Source of the DNA: Bacteroidales bacterium
Lineage (GTDB): Bacteria; Bacteroidota; Bacteroidia; Bacteroidales; Tenuifilaceae
Assembly: GCA_016931855.1 (NCBI GenBank)
Contig: JAFGDZ010000046.1
Coordinates: forward strand, 45,311-109,310
Reading direction: 5' to 3'
Length of the DNA stretch: 64,000 bases
The position numbers and the translations under genes were made by a program. A model generated the notes under the pieces. It made no database searches and was not told the DNA's origin. It saw nothing but the letters and a program-made list of their open reading frames with translations. Positions 53,146-62,184 of this stretch are shown one piece after another (position 1 is the first letter of the stretch; the number at the start of each line of letters is the position of its first letter).

Positions 53146-53171
53146 TAGTTAGATTAGACTAACTATATTTG
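53146..53171 (+). promoter_or_regulatory. Operator and -7 box of the marR gene
   Basis: TAGTTAG (53146-53152) and CTAACTA (53159-53165) form a perfect inverted repeat with a 6-base spacer. It overlaps the exact -7 box TATATTTG (53164-53171). This is a good candidate for an autoregulatory MarR site. Confidence 0.65.
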
Positions 53172-53183
53172 CAAGCAAAGAAC

Positions 53184-53609
53184 TTGAAAGTGGACGAGCG
53201 GTTACAGCAATTGATAGCATCCTTTTTGGCACATAGCGAGCAACAGGAAGAGGAGGTTTGGAGCAAATCGGATTTTACCGATCTTACGTTTAAACAGCTG
53301 GCTTATATTCAGGTTATTGGATTGCTGCGCAATCCTACCCTTAGTGAAATTGCCCAAGGGAACAGAGTAAGTAGGCCTACAGCAACAGTTACTATAGATA
53401 GGCTTCAGCAAAGGGGCTATGTGCTAAAGGTGCAGTCCGATATCGACAAGCGCTCTGCCCATGTGCATCTAACCAGTAAGGGCGAGAAGGCATTTAGGCT
53501 CCATCAGGAGGTCCACAACGGGATTGCAACGCAACTAATTGCTACGCTTTTGCCCACAGAGAGGCAGTGCCTAATAAGTGCTTTACAGCGGTTTTTTGCA
53601 GGGTTGTAA
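53184..53609 (+). CDS. MarR-family transcriptional regulator
   Basis: The protein has about 141 residues and a winged-helix MarR fold: LTFKQLAYIQVIGLL, recognition helix region LSEIAQGNRVSRPTATVTIDRL and the wing ERGYVLKVQSDIDKRSAHVHLT (written in parts, with QRGYV at the wing). There is no ATG near the start. A TTG at 53169 sits inside the -7 promoter box, so it would lie upstream of the expected transcript start; the TTG at 53184 or GTG at 53190 is therefore preferred. It precedes a CDF transporter gene by about 107 bases on the same strand, which may be its target. Confidence 0.85.
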   Translation: MKVDERLQQLIASFLAHSEQQEEEVWSKSDFTDLTFKQLAYIQVIGLLRNPTLSEIAQGNRVSRPTATVTIDRLQQRGYVLKVQSDIDKRSAHVHLTSKGEKAFRLHQEVHNGIATQLIATLLPTERQCLISALQRFFAGL

Positions 53610-53715
53610 CTTACAATTCGTAAATTATGCCATAAAATCTCCCATTTACGAGAACCCCATTTTAAGCAAATGGCTGCGGGGGGCAAGAATGTATAACTTG
53701 TAAATCGTTTTTACC

Positions 53716-54636
53716 ATGACTTCATTTAGTTCCAGCTCCAATTCAGACAAGCTAGCCATTCGTGAGGGATGGGTATCAATAGTGGTAAACATCATACTAT
53801 TTGGGTTAAAGTACTGGGCAGGTATAGTTTCGGGCTCGGTGGCAATTATTGCTGATGCTTGGCACACCCTTTCCGATTCGTTAAGCTCAATTTTTGTTAT
53901 TGTTGGCATTAAAATATCGCGTAAGCCTGCCGATAAGGAGCATCCGTTTGGGCATGGCCGCTCCGAGCTGGTTGCCGCAATTCTTATTGGTGCGCTACTG
54001 GCCTTTGTGGCCTTTACCTTTGTGGTTGAAGGGGTAAGTAAGCTGCAAACCCGTGAGCCGGTTACGTATGGAACAGTTGCCATAGTGGTTACCATAATAT
54101 CTATACTTGCCAAGGAGGGGTTGGCGCAGTATGCTTTCTGGGTTGGGCGTAAGGCCAATTCCCAGTCCGTTAAGGCCGATGGTTGGCATCACCGTAGCGA
54201 TGCAATATCGTCGGTTGTGGTGCTGGTGGGTATCTTTTTAGGAAAGTACTTTTGGTGGATTGATGGTGCTATGGGAATTCTGGTTGCGCTGCTAATTTTT
54301 AAGGCGGCGTATGATGTTATAAGGGACTCGGCGAGCACTATTCTTGGGGAAACTCCTGTTGATGAACTGGTTGCCGATATTGGCTGCAAAATTAAGGAGA
54401 TAACCAATCGTGAGGTCTATCCGCATCATTTTCATCTGCATAACTATATCACGCATAAGGAGCTAACGTTTCATATTTGCTTACCTCCCGAAATGAGCAT
54501 TAATGATGCGCATCAAATTGCCAATACTATTGAGCAAATGGTGATTAGTGAGTATCGCTTTGCTACAACTATTCACGTAGAACCAATTTCTGAGCAGCGC
54601 ATTGCACATGCTGCCCGTAAGGAGAAGTGTAGATAA
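53716..54636 (+). CDS. Cation diffusion facilitator transporter (FieF-like)
   Basis: A 306-residue CDF protein. Six helices with both metal motifs are present: ADAWHTLSDSLSSI (helix II) and DGWHHRSDAISSVVV (helix V). The cytosolic C-terminal domain follows (about 215-295), with HHFHLHNYITHKELTFHICLP in pieces and TIHVEPI. The DHxxD-like pairs give a FieF/YiiP-type site for Zn2+, Fe2+ or Mn2+. It lies downstream of the MarR gene. It is the third CDF-type protein of the window, together with those at 33289 and 39760. Confidence 0.93.
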   Translation: MTSFSSSSNSDKLAIREGWVSIVVNIILFGLKYWAGIVSGSVAIIADAWHTLSDSLSSIFVIVGIKISRKPADKEHPFGHGRSELVAAILIGALLAFVAFTFVVEGVSKLQTREPVTYGTVAIVVTIISILAKEGLAQYAFWVGRKANSQSVKADGWHHRSDAISSVVVLVGIFLGKYFWWIDGAMGILVALLIFKAAYDVIRDSASTILGETPVDELVADIGCKIKEITNREVYPHHFHLHNYITHKELTFHICLPPEMSINDAHQIANTIEQMVISEYRFATTIHVEPISEQRIAHAARKEKCR

Positions 54637-54934
54637 TCCTGTTTGTTGCTGCATTATGAAGTGCTGGGAATCAATATCAACCCTAAAAATATACCAGCCG
54701 CTCCACTTTTCTACCTGGGCATGAAAAAGCAGCTGGTAGGGAGCTGCTTAAACGGAATTTTCTGGCACTAAAGGCCTATGGAAACTAGCGTGGGCAGCTA
54801 ATCCATCTTTATACGATGATTTGCATTTGGTGCTATCAGGGTTTGGGTGAACATCTTAGCTCGTTTCTTGTTACTTGTTTAAAATGATTTAGTTAAACGC
54901 TAAACAACCAGTAACCAATCAAAAACACAAAACA
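54637..54934. other. 298-base gap before the superoxide dismutase gene
   Basis: No ORF of interest is visible. A hairpin, AAGCAGCT (54727-54734) and AGCTGCTT (54742-54749), lies in it without a U-tract. No exact -7 box was found; the promoter of the dismutase gene is therefore not identified. Confidence 0.5.
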
Positions 54935-55624
54935 ATGAACAGAATACTATTACTCCTTGCAGGCGTTGCTTCACTAGCCTTACTAGGAAGCGGAAAAGTA
55001 AAGGCGCAAGCCTTCCAGTTCCCCACGCTACCCTATGCCTACAATGCTCTTGAACCAAATATCGATGCGCAAACCATGGAGATACACTACTCAAGGCATC
55101 ACAAGGCTTATTATAACAACTTTGTTAAGGCTGCCGATGAGCTTGGTTTAGCCGGATTATCTCTGGAAGAAATCTTTGCCAATGTATCAAAATACCCTGT
55201 AACAGTTAGAAACAATGGGGGTGGCTATTACAACCACATGCTTTTTTGGGAAATTTTAAGTCCAACCAGTGCCGGTAAACCAACCGAAACGGTGCTCAAA
55301 GCCATTGATACATCGTTTGGTTCGTTCCAAAGCTTTAAAGAGGCCTTTGAGAATGCTGCAAAGTCTCAGTTTGGAAGCGGCTGGGCATGGCTATCGGTTG
55401 GTGCCAATGGTAAGCTGTTTGTGTCATCAACGCCTAATCAGGATAATCCATTAATGGATGTTGCCACACAAAAGGGGAAGCCAATACTTATGATTGATGT
55501 GTGGGAGCACGCATACTACCTAAAGTACCAGAACAAGCGCGCCGACTATGTTACTAACTTTTGGAATATAGTTAACTGGAGTAGGGTTGAGGAGCTCTAT
55601 TTGGAAGCGTATAAACAAAAATAA
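54935..55624 (+). CDS. Exported superoxide dismutase, Fe/Mn family, Mn-like residues
   Basis: A 229-residue enzyme with a signal peptide (MNRILLLLAGVASLALLGSG, ending KVKAQA). The metal ligands are in IHYSRHHKAYYNNF, GGYYNHMLFWEI and DVWEHAYYLKYQNKR. NGGGYYNH carries Gly where Fe-type enzymes have Gln, and TPNQDNPL carries the Gln typical of Mn-type enzymes, so manganese or dual metal use is likely. It detoxifies superoxide in the periplasm, unlike the usual cytosolic paralogues. It stands alone with a terminator after it. Confidence 0.93.
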   Translation: MNRILLLLAGVASLALLGSGKVKAQAFQFPTLPYAYNALEPNIDAQTMEIHYSRHHKAYYNNFVKAADELGLAGLSLEEIFANVSKYPVTVRNNGGGYYNHMLFWEILSPTSAGKPTETVLKAIDTSFGSFQSFKEAFENAAKSQFGSGWAWLSVGANGKLFVSSTPNQDNPLMDVATQKGKPILMIDVWEHAYYLKYQNKRADYVTNFWNIVNWSRVEELYLEAYKQK

Positions 55625-55637
55625 TTACTTATTATAT

Positions 55638-55679
55638 GATAAAGGGCAGTAAAAAAACTGCCTTTTATCATCTTTTTTG
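55638..55679 (+). terminator. Terminator after the superoxide dismutase gene
   Basis: GATAAAGGGCAGT pairs with ACTGCCTTTTATC (one G-U) across an A6 loop, followed by ATCTTTTTT. Confidence 0.88.
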
Positions 55680-55905
55680 GGAAAATAAAAAAGGTAAATG
55701 GTTGATATTTAGCAGTTAGCGTTGATAGGTACAAACTTCTGACGATAAGCAAATGTACACTTTGCTTCCAAATTTTGGAATATCTTGTTAAACATTTTTC
55801 CAATATGCAAACCATTGCTAAAAACCCAATACCTTTACTTGACTCTAAGCCGGGAACACCCAACCGATTAGGGTCTTTTTTATTTGAAACCCAAAACCAG
55901 GAAAA

Positions 55906-57537
55906 ATGAGTAATATCAACCTCTCGTCTTACGGGATAATTGATGTAAAGGAGCTCTATTACAACCCAGATTACGACTTGCTTTTTAAGCATGAAACCAA
56001 CCCCTCCCTTGAAGGGTACGAGCGCGGTTTCCTAACGGAGCTAGGCGCTATTAACGTTGATACCGGTGTGTTCACAGGTCGTTCGCCTAAGGATAAGTAC
56101 ATTGTGCGCGAGCCTAACACCGAGAGTACCGTTTGGTGGGCCGAGAAAGGCCGCAAAAGTTCCGACAATAAGCCTATTGACCAAGGTGTATGGAACCACC
56201 TAAAGGACATTAGTGCCCAGCAACTTAGTGGTAAAAAGCTTTATGTTGTTGATGCTTACTGCGGAGCAAACCCCAACACCCGCCTATCTGTAAGGTTTAT
56301 TATGGAGGTGGCCTGGCAGGCGCACTTTGTTAAGAACATGTTTATTAGGCCAGCAGATGAGGAGCTAAAGAGCTTTACCCCTGATTTTGCTGTTCTAGTT
56401 GCCTCAAAAACCACCAACACCAAGTGGCAGCAGCAAAACCTTAATAGCGAGGTTTACGTTGCGTTCCATTTAACTGAGCGTATGGCCGTTATTGGCGGCT
56501 CTTGGTATGGAGGCGAAATGAAAAAGGGCATTTTCTCCATAATGAACTACTTTTTGCCCCTTCAGGGCATTGCTGCCATGCACTGCAGCGCTAACGTAGG
56601 TAAAAAGGGCGATGTTGCCGTTTTCTTTGGCCTATCGGGAACCGGCAAAACCACCCTGTCGGCAGACCCTAACCGCCTCCTTATTGGCGACGATGAGCAT
56701 GGCTGGGACGAGCATGGCGTTTTTAACTTTGAGGGCGGTTGCTACGCCAAGTGCATAGACCTTGACCCCAGAAAGGAACCAGACATTTACGCCGCCATTA
56801 GGCGCGATGCGCTGCTCGAGAACCTTGATATTACCGATGATGGTAAAATAGACTTTGCCTCTAAGCGCAAAACGGAGAACACCCGTGTGTCGTACCCAAT
56901 TTACCATATAGAGAATATTGTTAAACCCGTATCGAAGGCAGGGCACGCCCAGCATGTAATTTTCCTTACCGCCGACGCTTTTGGCGTATTGCCCCCCGTG
57001 GCTAAGCTCACCCCAAATCAAACCCAGTACCATTTCCTTAGCGGTTTTACCGCAAAGCTAGCTGGCACCGAGCGTGGTGTAACAGAGCCGCAGCCAACCT
57101 TTAGCAGCTGCTTTGGGCAAGCGTTCCTATTGCTTCACCCAACCGTTTACTCGCGCGAACTGGTTAAAAAAATGCTTGATCACAACTCTAAGGCTTACCT
57201 TGTTAATACGGGGTGGATTGGCGGAGCCTATGGCGAAGGGCGGCGTATTGATTTACCATCAACCCGCGCAATAATTAATGCCATACTTGATGGTAGCATA
57301 GAGGATTCCGACTTTGAAATTATGCCCATTTTTAACCTGCAGGTGCCCAAGTCACTTGCTGGCGTAGAGAGCAAAATGCTTAACCCCCGCAGCAGCTGGT
57401 CGAGCCCCGCAGCGTGGGATGCCGCAGCCCGTAGTCTTGCCGAGAAGTTCATCCAAAACTTTGAGAACTTTGCCGATAACGATGCTGGCCGGAAGCTAAT
57501 TGCAGCAGGGCCAATCCTGCATACAGAAACAGCCTAA
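55906..57537 (+). CDS. pckA: Phosphoenolpyruvate carboxykinase (ATP)
   Basis: A 543-residue ATP-type PEPCK of normal length. The P-loop-like kinase motif [11 protein letters not shown] lies at 242-252, the metal-binding [20 protein letters not shown] follows at about 260, and the N-terminal [17 protein letters not shown] and [20 protein letters not shown] blocks are typical. [21 protein letters not shown] near 437 completes the site. It interconverts oxaloacetate and PEP; in anaerobic Bacteroidota it often runs in the carboxylating direction toward succinate. The G+C-rich third positions fit highly expressed host genes. It is monocistronic. Confidence 0.97.
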   Translation: MSNINLSSYGIIDVKELYYNPDYDLLFKHETNPSLEGYERGFLTELGAINVDTGVFTGRSPKDKYIVREPNTESTVWWAEKGRKSSDNKPIDQGVWNHLKDISAQQLSGKKLYVVDAYCGANPNTRLSVRFIMEVAWQAHFVKNMFIRPADEELKSFTPDFAVLVASKTTNTKWQQQNLNSEVYVAFHLTERMAVIGGSWYGGEMKKGIFSIMNYFLPLQGIAAMHCSANVGKKGDVAVFFGLSGTGKTTLSADPNRLLIGDDEHGWDEHGVFNFEGGCYAKCIDLDPRKEPDIYAAIRRDALLENLDITDDGKIDFASKRKTENTRVSYPIYHIENIVKPVSKAGHAQHVIFLTADAFGVLPPVAKLTPNQTQYHFLSGFTAKLAGTERGVTEPQPTFSSCFGQAFLLLHPTVYSRELVKKMLDHNSKAYLVNTGWIGGAYGEGRRIDLPSTRAIINAILDGSIEDSDFEIMPIFNLQVPKSLAGVESKMLNPRSSWSSPAAWDAAARSLAEKFIQNFENFADNDAGRKLIAAGPILHTETA

Positions 57538-57560
57538 CCTAACCACCTATTTGACAATTA

Positions 57561-57592
57561 CAGTAAAAGCCACCGCGAGGTGGCTTTTACTG
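57561..57592. terminator. Terminator after pckA
   Basis: A perfect 14-bp inverted repeat, CAGTAAAAGCCACC (57561-57574) and its complement (57579-57592), with a GCGA loop. It separates pckA from the convergent tracrRNA. Confidence 0.88.
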
Positions 57593-57612
57593 TATGGCGA
57601 GGTGGCATTATC

Positions 57613-57724
57613 AAAAAAAAAGCCCCCTGATTATGGACAAGGGGCAACCCAAATGTTTTCACAACGGAATAATCCTTATTGTGAATTGCTTTCAAAATGT
57701 ATTGCTAATATACACAAAAATGGT
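57613..57724 (-). ncRNA. Predicted tracrRNA of the type II-C locus
   Basis: Read on the minus strand from about 57724, this region carries an anti-repeat-like segment (TTTTGAAAGCAATTCACAAT, 57679-57698), then the nexus AAGGATTATTCCGTT, then GTGAAAACATTTGGGTT, and ends in a hairpin GCCCC...GGGGC (57622-57645) with a run of nine A on the plus strand (U-tract). This order is that of known Bacteroidota type II-C tracrRNAs. A -7 box (TATATTTG) lies at 57738-57731. It runs divergently from cas9. The plus strand at 57678-57714 thus resembles a degenerate CRISPR repeat. RNA boundaries are approximate. Confidence 0.75.
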
Positions 57725-57730
57725 TTACTT

Positions 57731-57738
57731 CAAATATA
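57731..57738 (-). promoter_or_regulatory. -7 box for the tracrRNA
   Basis: TATATTTG on the minus strand matches TAnnTTTG exactly and would start transcription near 57724. A -33 element is not obvious. Confidence 0.5.
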
Positions 57739-57768
57739 TTTTCACAATGCCGTTTAAAAAATATCACT

Positions 57769-60700
57769 ATGAAAAAAATATTGGGACTTGATTTGGGCAC
57801 AAACTCAATTGGGTGGGCGCTGGTTGAACACGATTCTGCTGCTAAGCAGGGGAAAATACTGGGTATGGGGAGCCGGATTATACCGATGTCGCAAGAAATC
57901 TTGGGAAAGTTTGATTCTGGTCAATCTATTTCGCAAACTGCGGATAGAACAAGATTTAGAGGTATTCGTAGATTATTGGAGCGAGATCTATTACGGAGGG
58001 AACGCTTACACCGCGTATTGAACGTGTTAGGATTTTTACCAGAACATTATGCTGCTGATATTGATTTTGAGCATAGGTTAGGGCAATTCAATAAAGGTAA
58101 GGAACCAAAATTAAACTATAAAGAAGTTCATCCAAATAAATATGAATTCATCTTTGAGGGTAGTTTTAACGAAATGTTAGCAGATTTTCGAACTTCCCAA
58201 CCGCAATTGTTTTATAAAAAATCAAATGGAAAAGAAACTAAAATTCCTTACGACTGGACGATTTATTATCTAAGAAAAAAAGCACTAACTCAAAAAATAG
58301 GAAAAGAGGAATTAGCTTGGATTTTATTGAATTTTAATCAAAAACGCGGTTATTATCAATTGCGAGGAGAAGAAGAAAGTGAAGATGATGGTAAACAAAA
58401 GTCATTCGAGGTTTTGAAGGTGGTAAAAGTTGTAGATTCGGGTGAAAAAATCAGAGGGAAGAATATTCCTCTTTACGATGTATATTTTGACAATGATTGG
58501 AAATATGATAGGCAGATTACTAAACCCGAAGATTGGGAAGGAAAAACAAAAGAATTTATTGTAACAGTTTCGTCCTTGTCTTCGGGCGAGATAAAGAGAA
58601 CGTTTAAGGCGGTAAATTCTGAGCAAGATTGGATTGCCATAAAGCAGAAGACAGAACAAAGTATCGATAATTCTGGCAAAACCGTTGGGCAGTACATTTA
58701 TGATACACTTTTGCTGAACCCCGATCAGAAAATTAGGGGTAAATTGGTGAGAACGATTGAGCGCAAATTTTATAAAAATGAACTTCGACAAATTCTTGAA
58801 AAACAAAAGGAATTTCATGCGGAATTGCAAAGTGATGATTTATATAGGGAATGTTTGGAGGAGTTATATCCTTGCAATGATGCTCATAAAAATAATATTG
58901 CAAATAGAGATTTTACATACCTTTTTATAGACGATATTATTTTTTATCAGAGGCCATTGAAGAGCAAGAAGTCTTTAATCAGCAAATGTGCCTTAGAAAG
59001 CCGAACTTACAGACTGGAAGATGGAACCGAAAAAAAAGAGGGTATAAAATGTATTTCTAAGAGTAATCCGTTGTATCAAGAATTTCGTTTGTTACAATGG
59101 ATGAAAAACCTGAAAATTTTTCGTAGAGATGATAAAAATGAAATAGACATCACTGGTGAACTATTACCAACCGAAGAGGCTTGGTTAAGTTTATATCATT
59201 GGCTAAACGATAAAGCAGAAATAGATCAAAATGCATTCTTAAAGTATGATGATTTTGGATTGGAGGAAACCATTCGTAAACAATTGGGAATGGAGCAGTT
59301 TAGGGTTTTTAAGAACGATAAAGAGCAAGGCTTGCATACCTATTTTCGCTGGAATTTTGTTGAGAACAAGCAATATCCCCTCAACGAAACCCGTGGCGAC
59401 ATGATTAAAAGATTAAATAAAGCCAAAATTGGCAGGGAATTTCTGACGTTAGAGACTGAAAAACAACTATGGCATATTCTCTATTCCGTAGAAGATAAAA
59501 ATGAGATTGAAAGCGCATTAAGAAAGTTTGCCAGCAAACATCATCTTCCCGAAGTTTTTGTGGAAACGTTTAAGAGATTCCCCCGCATTGACAAAGAATA
59601 TGGCGCATATTCCGAAAAAGCCATTAAAAAATTGCTACCGTTAATGCGTTTTGGAAGTCGCTGGAATTGGGATGAAATTCATGCTGATACCAAAGATAGA
59701 ATTGATAAGATCCTAACAGGAGAATTCGATGAAAAAATAAAAAGCAGGGTTCGCGAGAAAGCTATTCATTTGCATTGCAACGCCGATTTTAAAAATCTTC
59801 CGTTGTGGTTGGCAAGTTATATTGTTTACAACAGACATTCTGAGGCAGCCGATATTCAGTATTGGCATACAGCAGATCATATCGAATTGCTAAAACAGCA
59901 TTCACTTCGAAATCCAATAGTTGAACAAATTATCAACGAAACGCTGCAAACCATAAAAGCGATTTGGGAAAATTATGGCAATGGAGAAAAAGATTTCTTT
60001 GATGAAATTCACGTAGAATTAGGGCGTGAAATGAAAAATCCTGCCGATAAACGAAGACAAATGACTGAGCGGGTTGCCGAAAACGAGAATACCAACATTC
60101 GCCTTAAAAATCTGCTTGTGGAATTTTTGAATGATGGCAATGTGGAAAATGTTCGCCCTTACTCACCAATGCAACAAGAGATACTGAAAATTTATGAGGA
60201 AGGTATATATAACAATGAAACCAATGAAAATTGGTTGGAAGAAATTGGGAAAATTAGGAAAAAGAATCAGCCTACTAGCGGAGAATTAAAACGCTACAAA
60301 CTTTGGTTGGAGCAAGGATACAAATCGCCCTACACAGGCGAAATGATACCGCTATCTAAACTATTTACACCTGCCTACGAAATAGAGCACATCATACCGC
60401 AATCACGATTTTTTGATGATAGTTTATCTAACAAAATCATTTGCGAAGCAGAAGTAAATGCGATTAAAGACAATCAACTGGCATATGAATTTATCAAAAA
60501 AAATGCTGGCTTAAAAATTGAACTTAGCCACGGGAAATTTGTAAAACTACTTAGTTCTGACGATTATGAGGATAATGTGAAGAAATATTTTGCTGGGAAT
60601 AAATTGAAGAGCAAAAGAGAGAAGTTATTGTTGGAAGAAATTCCTGAAAAATTTATTGAAAGGCAACTCAATGACAGCAGGTATATCAGTAAAGTAGTGA

Positions 60701-62184
60701 AGTCTCTTTTATCTAATATGGTTAGGCAAGAAGGTGAAGAAGATGGTATTGCGAAAAATGTGGTGGTTTCTTCGGGTGGAATCACTTCTCGCTTAAAGGC
60801 TGATTGGGGGCTGAATAATGTTTGGAACGAGTTGATTACGCCTCGTTTTGAACGGCTAAACAATATGGTGGGTTACGAAAAGTATGGCTGCTGGGAAAGC
60901 AAAGATGGGAAGAGAATTTTTCAAATCAATACGCTTGAACCAGAGTTGTATAAACTGAATAAAAAACGCATAGATCACCGTCATCACGCGCTGGACGCGT
61001 TGATAGTGGCATGCAGTAGTCGTAGTCATATTAATTATTTGAACAACGAGAGTGCTGCGGAGAAGAAAAAGTCTGAACGTTTCGACCTTAGAAATAAGTT
61101 GAGACGATTGGAGTCTTTTGTTGATGCAAAAGGAAACCAACGAACAGCTGCCAAGGAGTTTTATAAACCGTGGGAAACGTTTACGCAGGATGCTAAATCC
61201 GAATTGCACAGAATTATTGTCAGCTTCAAAAAAAATAATCGGGTTATTAACAAAACCGTAAACTACTATCAGAAATGGGAGAGGCAAAGTGATGGCTCAA
61301 TGAAGAAAGTTTTTGCAAAGCAAACCAAAGGCGATAGTTGGGCTATAAGAAAACCTTTGCACGAAAAAACAATTTCTGCATTAGTTGACTTGCCTTGGAT
61401 AAAACTTGCAAAAGATGAGTTTATCACAGCAACACGAAAGGCTTTAGATACTTCTTTTGATTCAAAGAAAATTTTAAAAATTACCGATACAGGAATTCAA
61501 AAAATTTTGCAAAATTATTTAAAGGTCAAAGGAAATCCGGAGAATGCATTTTCCTATGAAGGAATTGAAGAATTGAACGAGCGTATTTCTTTATATAATG
61601 ATAATGTTCCGCACAAACCCATTAATAAAGTGAGAGTTTATGAAAAGGGCAAAGGACGATTCAAATTAGGAAATTGTGGCAGCAAGGCTACTAAATTTGT
61701 TCAAGGAGCTCCTAATTTATTTTATGGCGTTTATACTGATGAAGTAGGAAATCGATTCTTTAGTACTATTCCCTTTGATCTTGTTATTGAGCGCCAAAAG
61801 CAGGGCTTAACTTCTTGTCCAGAAGTTACAGAGGATGGGAAACGCTTGCTATTTGATTTATCTCCCAACGATTTAGTGTATGTTCCAACCATAGATGAAC
61901 AGGAAAATCCTCAAACAATTGACTTTAATAGTTTGAGTAAAAGTCAAGTGGAAAGAGTATTTGTTGTAAATGATTTTTCAGGGGCAACTATATACTTTAC
62001 ACCTAATAACGTGGCAAAAAACATTGCTCCAAAAGAAATAGATTTATCTTGGAACGAGAAAAAAAAGCAAACAGTTGGATCATTTGATACAAAAACTGCT
62101 ACGTTAGATGGTCAATCAATTAAAAATATTTGTTGGAAATTAGAAGTTAATCGATTAGGTAAAGTTACAAAAGTAATTCGATGA
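57769..62184 (+). CDS. cas9: CRISPR-associated endonuclease Cas9, type II-C
   Basis: A 1471-residue Cas9. RuvC-I is GLDLGTNSIGWALVE (Asp8), and the Arg-rich bridge helix is RTRFRGIRRLLERDLLRRER. RuvC-II is IHVELGREM (Glu750). The HNH domain has YEIEHIIPQSRFFDDSLSNK with Glu873, His874, Asn888 and Asn897; RuvC-III is HRHHALDALIVA (His1073, Asp1076). All catalytic residues are present. The C-terminal part (about 1180-1471) is the PAM-interacting region. The gene is AT-rich and uses AAA and other A/T-ending codons, unlike pckA and cas1. It is followed by cas1 with a 4-base overlap. Type II-C is assigned from a cas9-cas1-cas2 order without csn2 or cas4 and with a long Bacteroidota-like sequence. 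Confidence 0.98.
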   Translation: MKKILGLDLGTNSIGWALVEHDSAAKQGKILGMGSRIIPMSQEILGKFDSGQSISQTADRTRFRGIRRLLERDLLRRERLHRVLNVLGFLPEHYAADIDFEHRLGQFNKGKEPKLNYKEVHPNKYEFIFEGSFNEMLADFRTSQPQLFYKKSNGKETKIPYDWTIYYLRKKALTQKIGKEELAWILLNFNQKRGYYQLRGEEESEDDGKQKSFEVLKVVKVVDSGEKIRGKNIPLYDVYFDNDWKYDRQITKPEDWEGKTKEFIVTVSSLSSGEIKRTFKAVNSEQDWIAIKQKTEQSIDNSGKTVGQYIYDTLLLNPDQKIRGKLVRTIERKFYKNELRQILEKQKEFHAELQSDDLYRECLEELYPCNDAHKNNIANRDFTYLFIDDIIFYQRPLKSKKSLISKCALESRTYRLEDGTEKKEGIKCISKSNPLYQEFRLLQWMKNLKIFRRDDKNEIDITGELLPTEEAWLSLYHWLNDKAEIDQNAFLKYDDFGLEETIRKQLGMEQFRVFKNDKEQGLHTYFRWNFVENKQYPLNETRGDMIKRLNKAKIGREFLTLETEKQLWHILYSVEDKNEIESALRKFASKHHLPEVFVETFKRFPRIDKEYGAYSEKAIKKLLPLMRFGSRWNWDEIHADTKDRIDKILTGEFDEKIKSRVREKAIHLHCNADFKNLPLWLASYIVYNRHSEAADIQYWHTADHIELLKQHSLRNPIVEQIINETLQTIKAIWENYGNGEKDFFDEIHVELGREMKNPADKRRQMTERVAENENTNIRLKNLLVEFLNDGNVENVRPYSPMQQEILKIYEEGIYNNETNENWLEEIGKIRKKNQPTSGELKRYKLWLEQGYKSPYTGEMIPLSKLFTPAYEIEHIIPQSRFFDDSLSNKIICEAEVNAIKDNQLAYEFIKKNAGLKIELSHGKFVKLLSSDDYEDNVKKYFAGNKLKSKREKLLLEEIPEKFIERQLNDSRYISKVVKSLLSNMVRQEGEEDGIAKNVVVSSGGITSRLKADWGLNNVWNELITPRFERLNNMVGYEKYGCWESKDGKRIFQINTLEPELYKLNKKRIDHRHHALDALIVACSSRSHINYLNNESAAEKKKSERFDLRNKLRRLESFVDAKGNQRTAAKEFYKPWETFTQDAKSELHRIIVSFKKNNRVINKTVNYYQKWERQSDGSMKKVFAKQTKGDSWAIRKPLHEKTISALVDLPWIKLAKDEFITATRKALDTSFDSKKILKITDTGIQKILQNYLKVKGNPENAFSYEGIEELNERISLYNDNVPHKPINKVRVYEKGKGRFKLGNCGSKATKFVQGAPNLFYGVYTDEVGNRFFSTIPFDLVIERQKQGLTSCPEVTEDGKRLLFDLSPNDLVYVPTIDEQENPQTIDFNSLSKSQVERVFVVNDFSGATIYFTPNNVAKNIAPKEIDLSWNEKKKQTVGSFDTKTATLDGQSIKNICWKLEVNRLGKVTKVIR

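Noticed and set aside
54721..54771. Short frame MKKQLVGSCLNGIFWH upstream of the dismutase
   Set aside because: Sixteen codons only, with a hairpin inside it; no reason to think it is translated.
57678..57714. A single CRISPR repeat-like sequence on the plus strand before cas9
   Set aside because: It is explained as the template of the tracrRNA anti-repeat; there is no second copy or spacer nearby, so it is not called an array.
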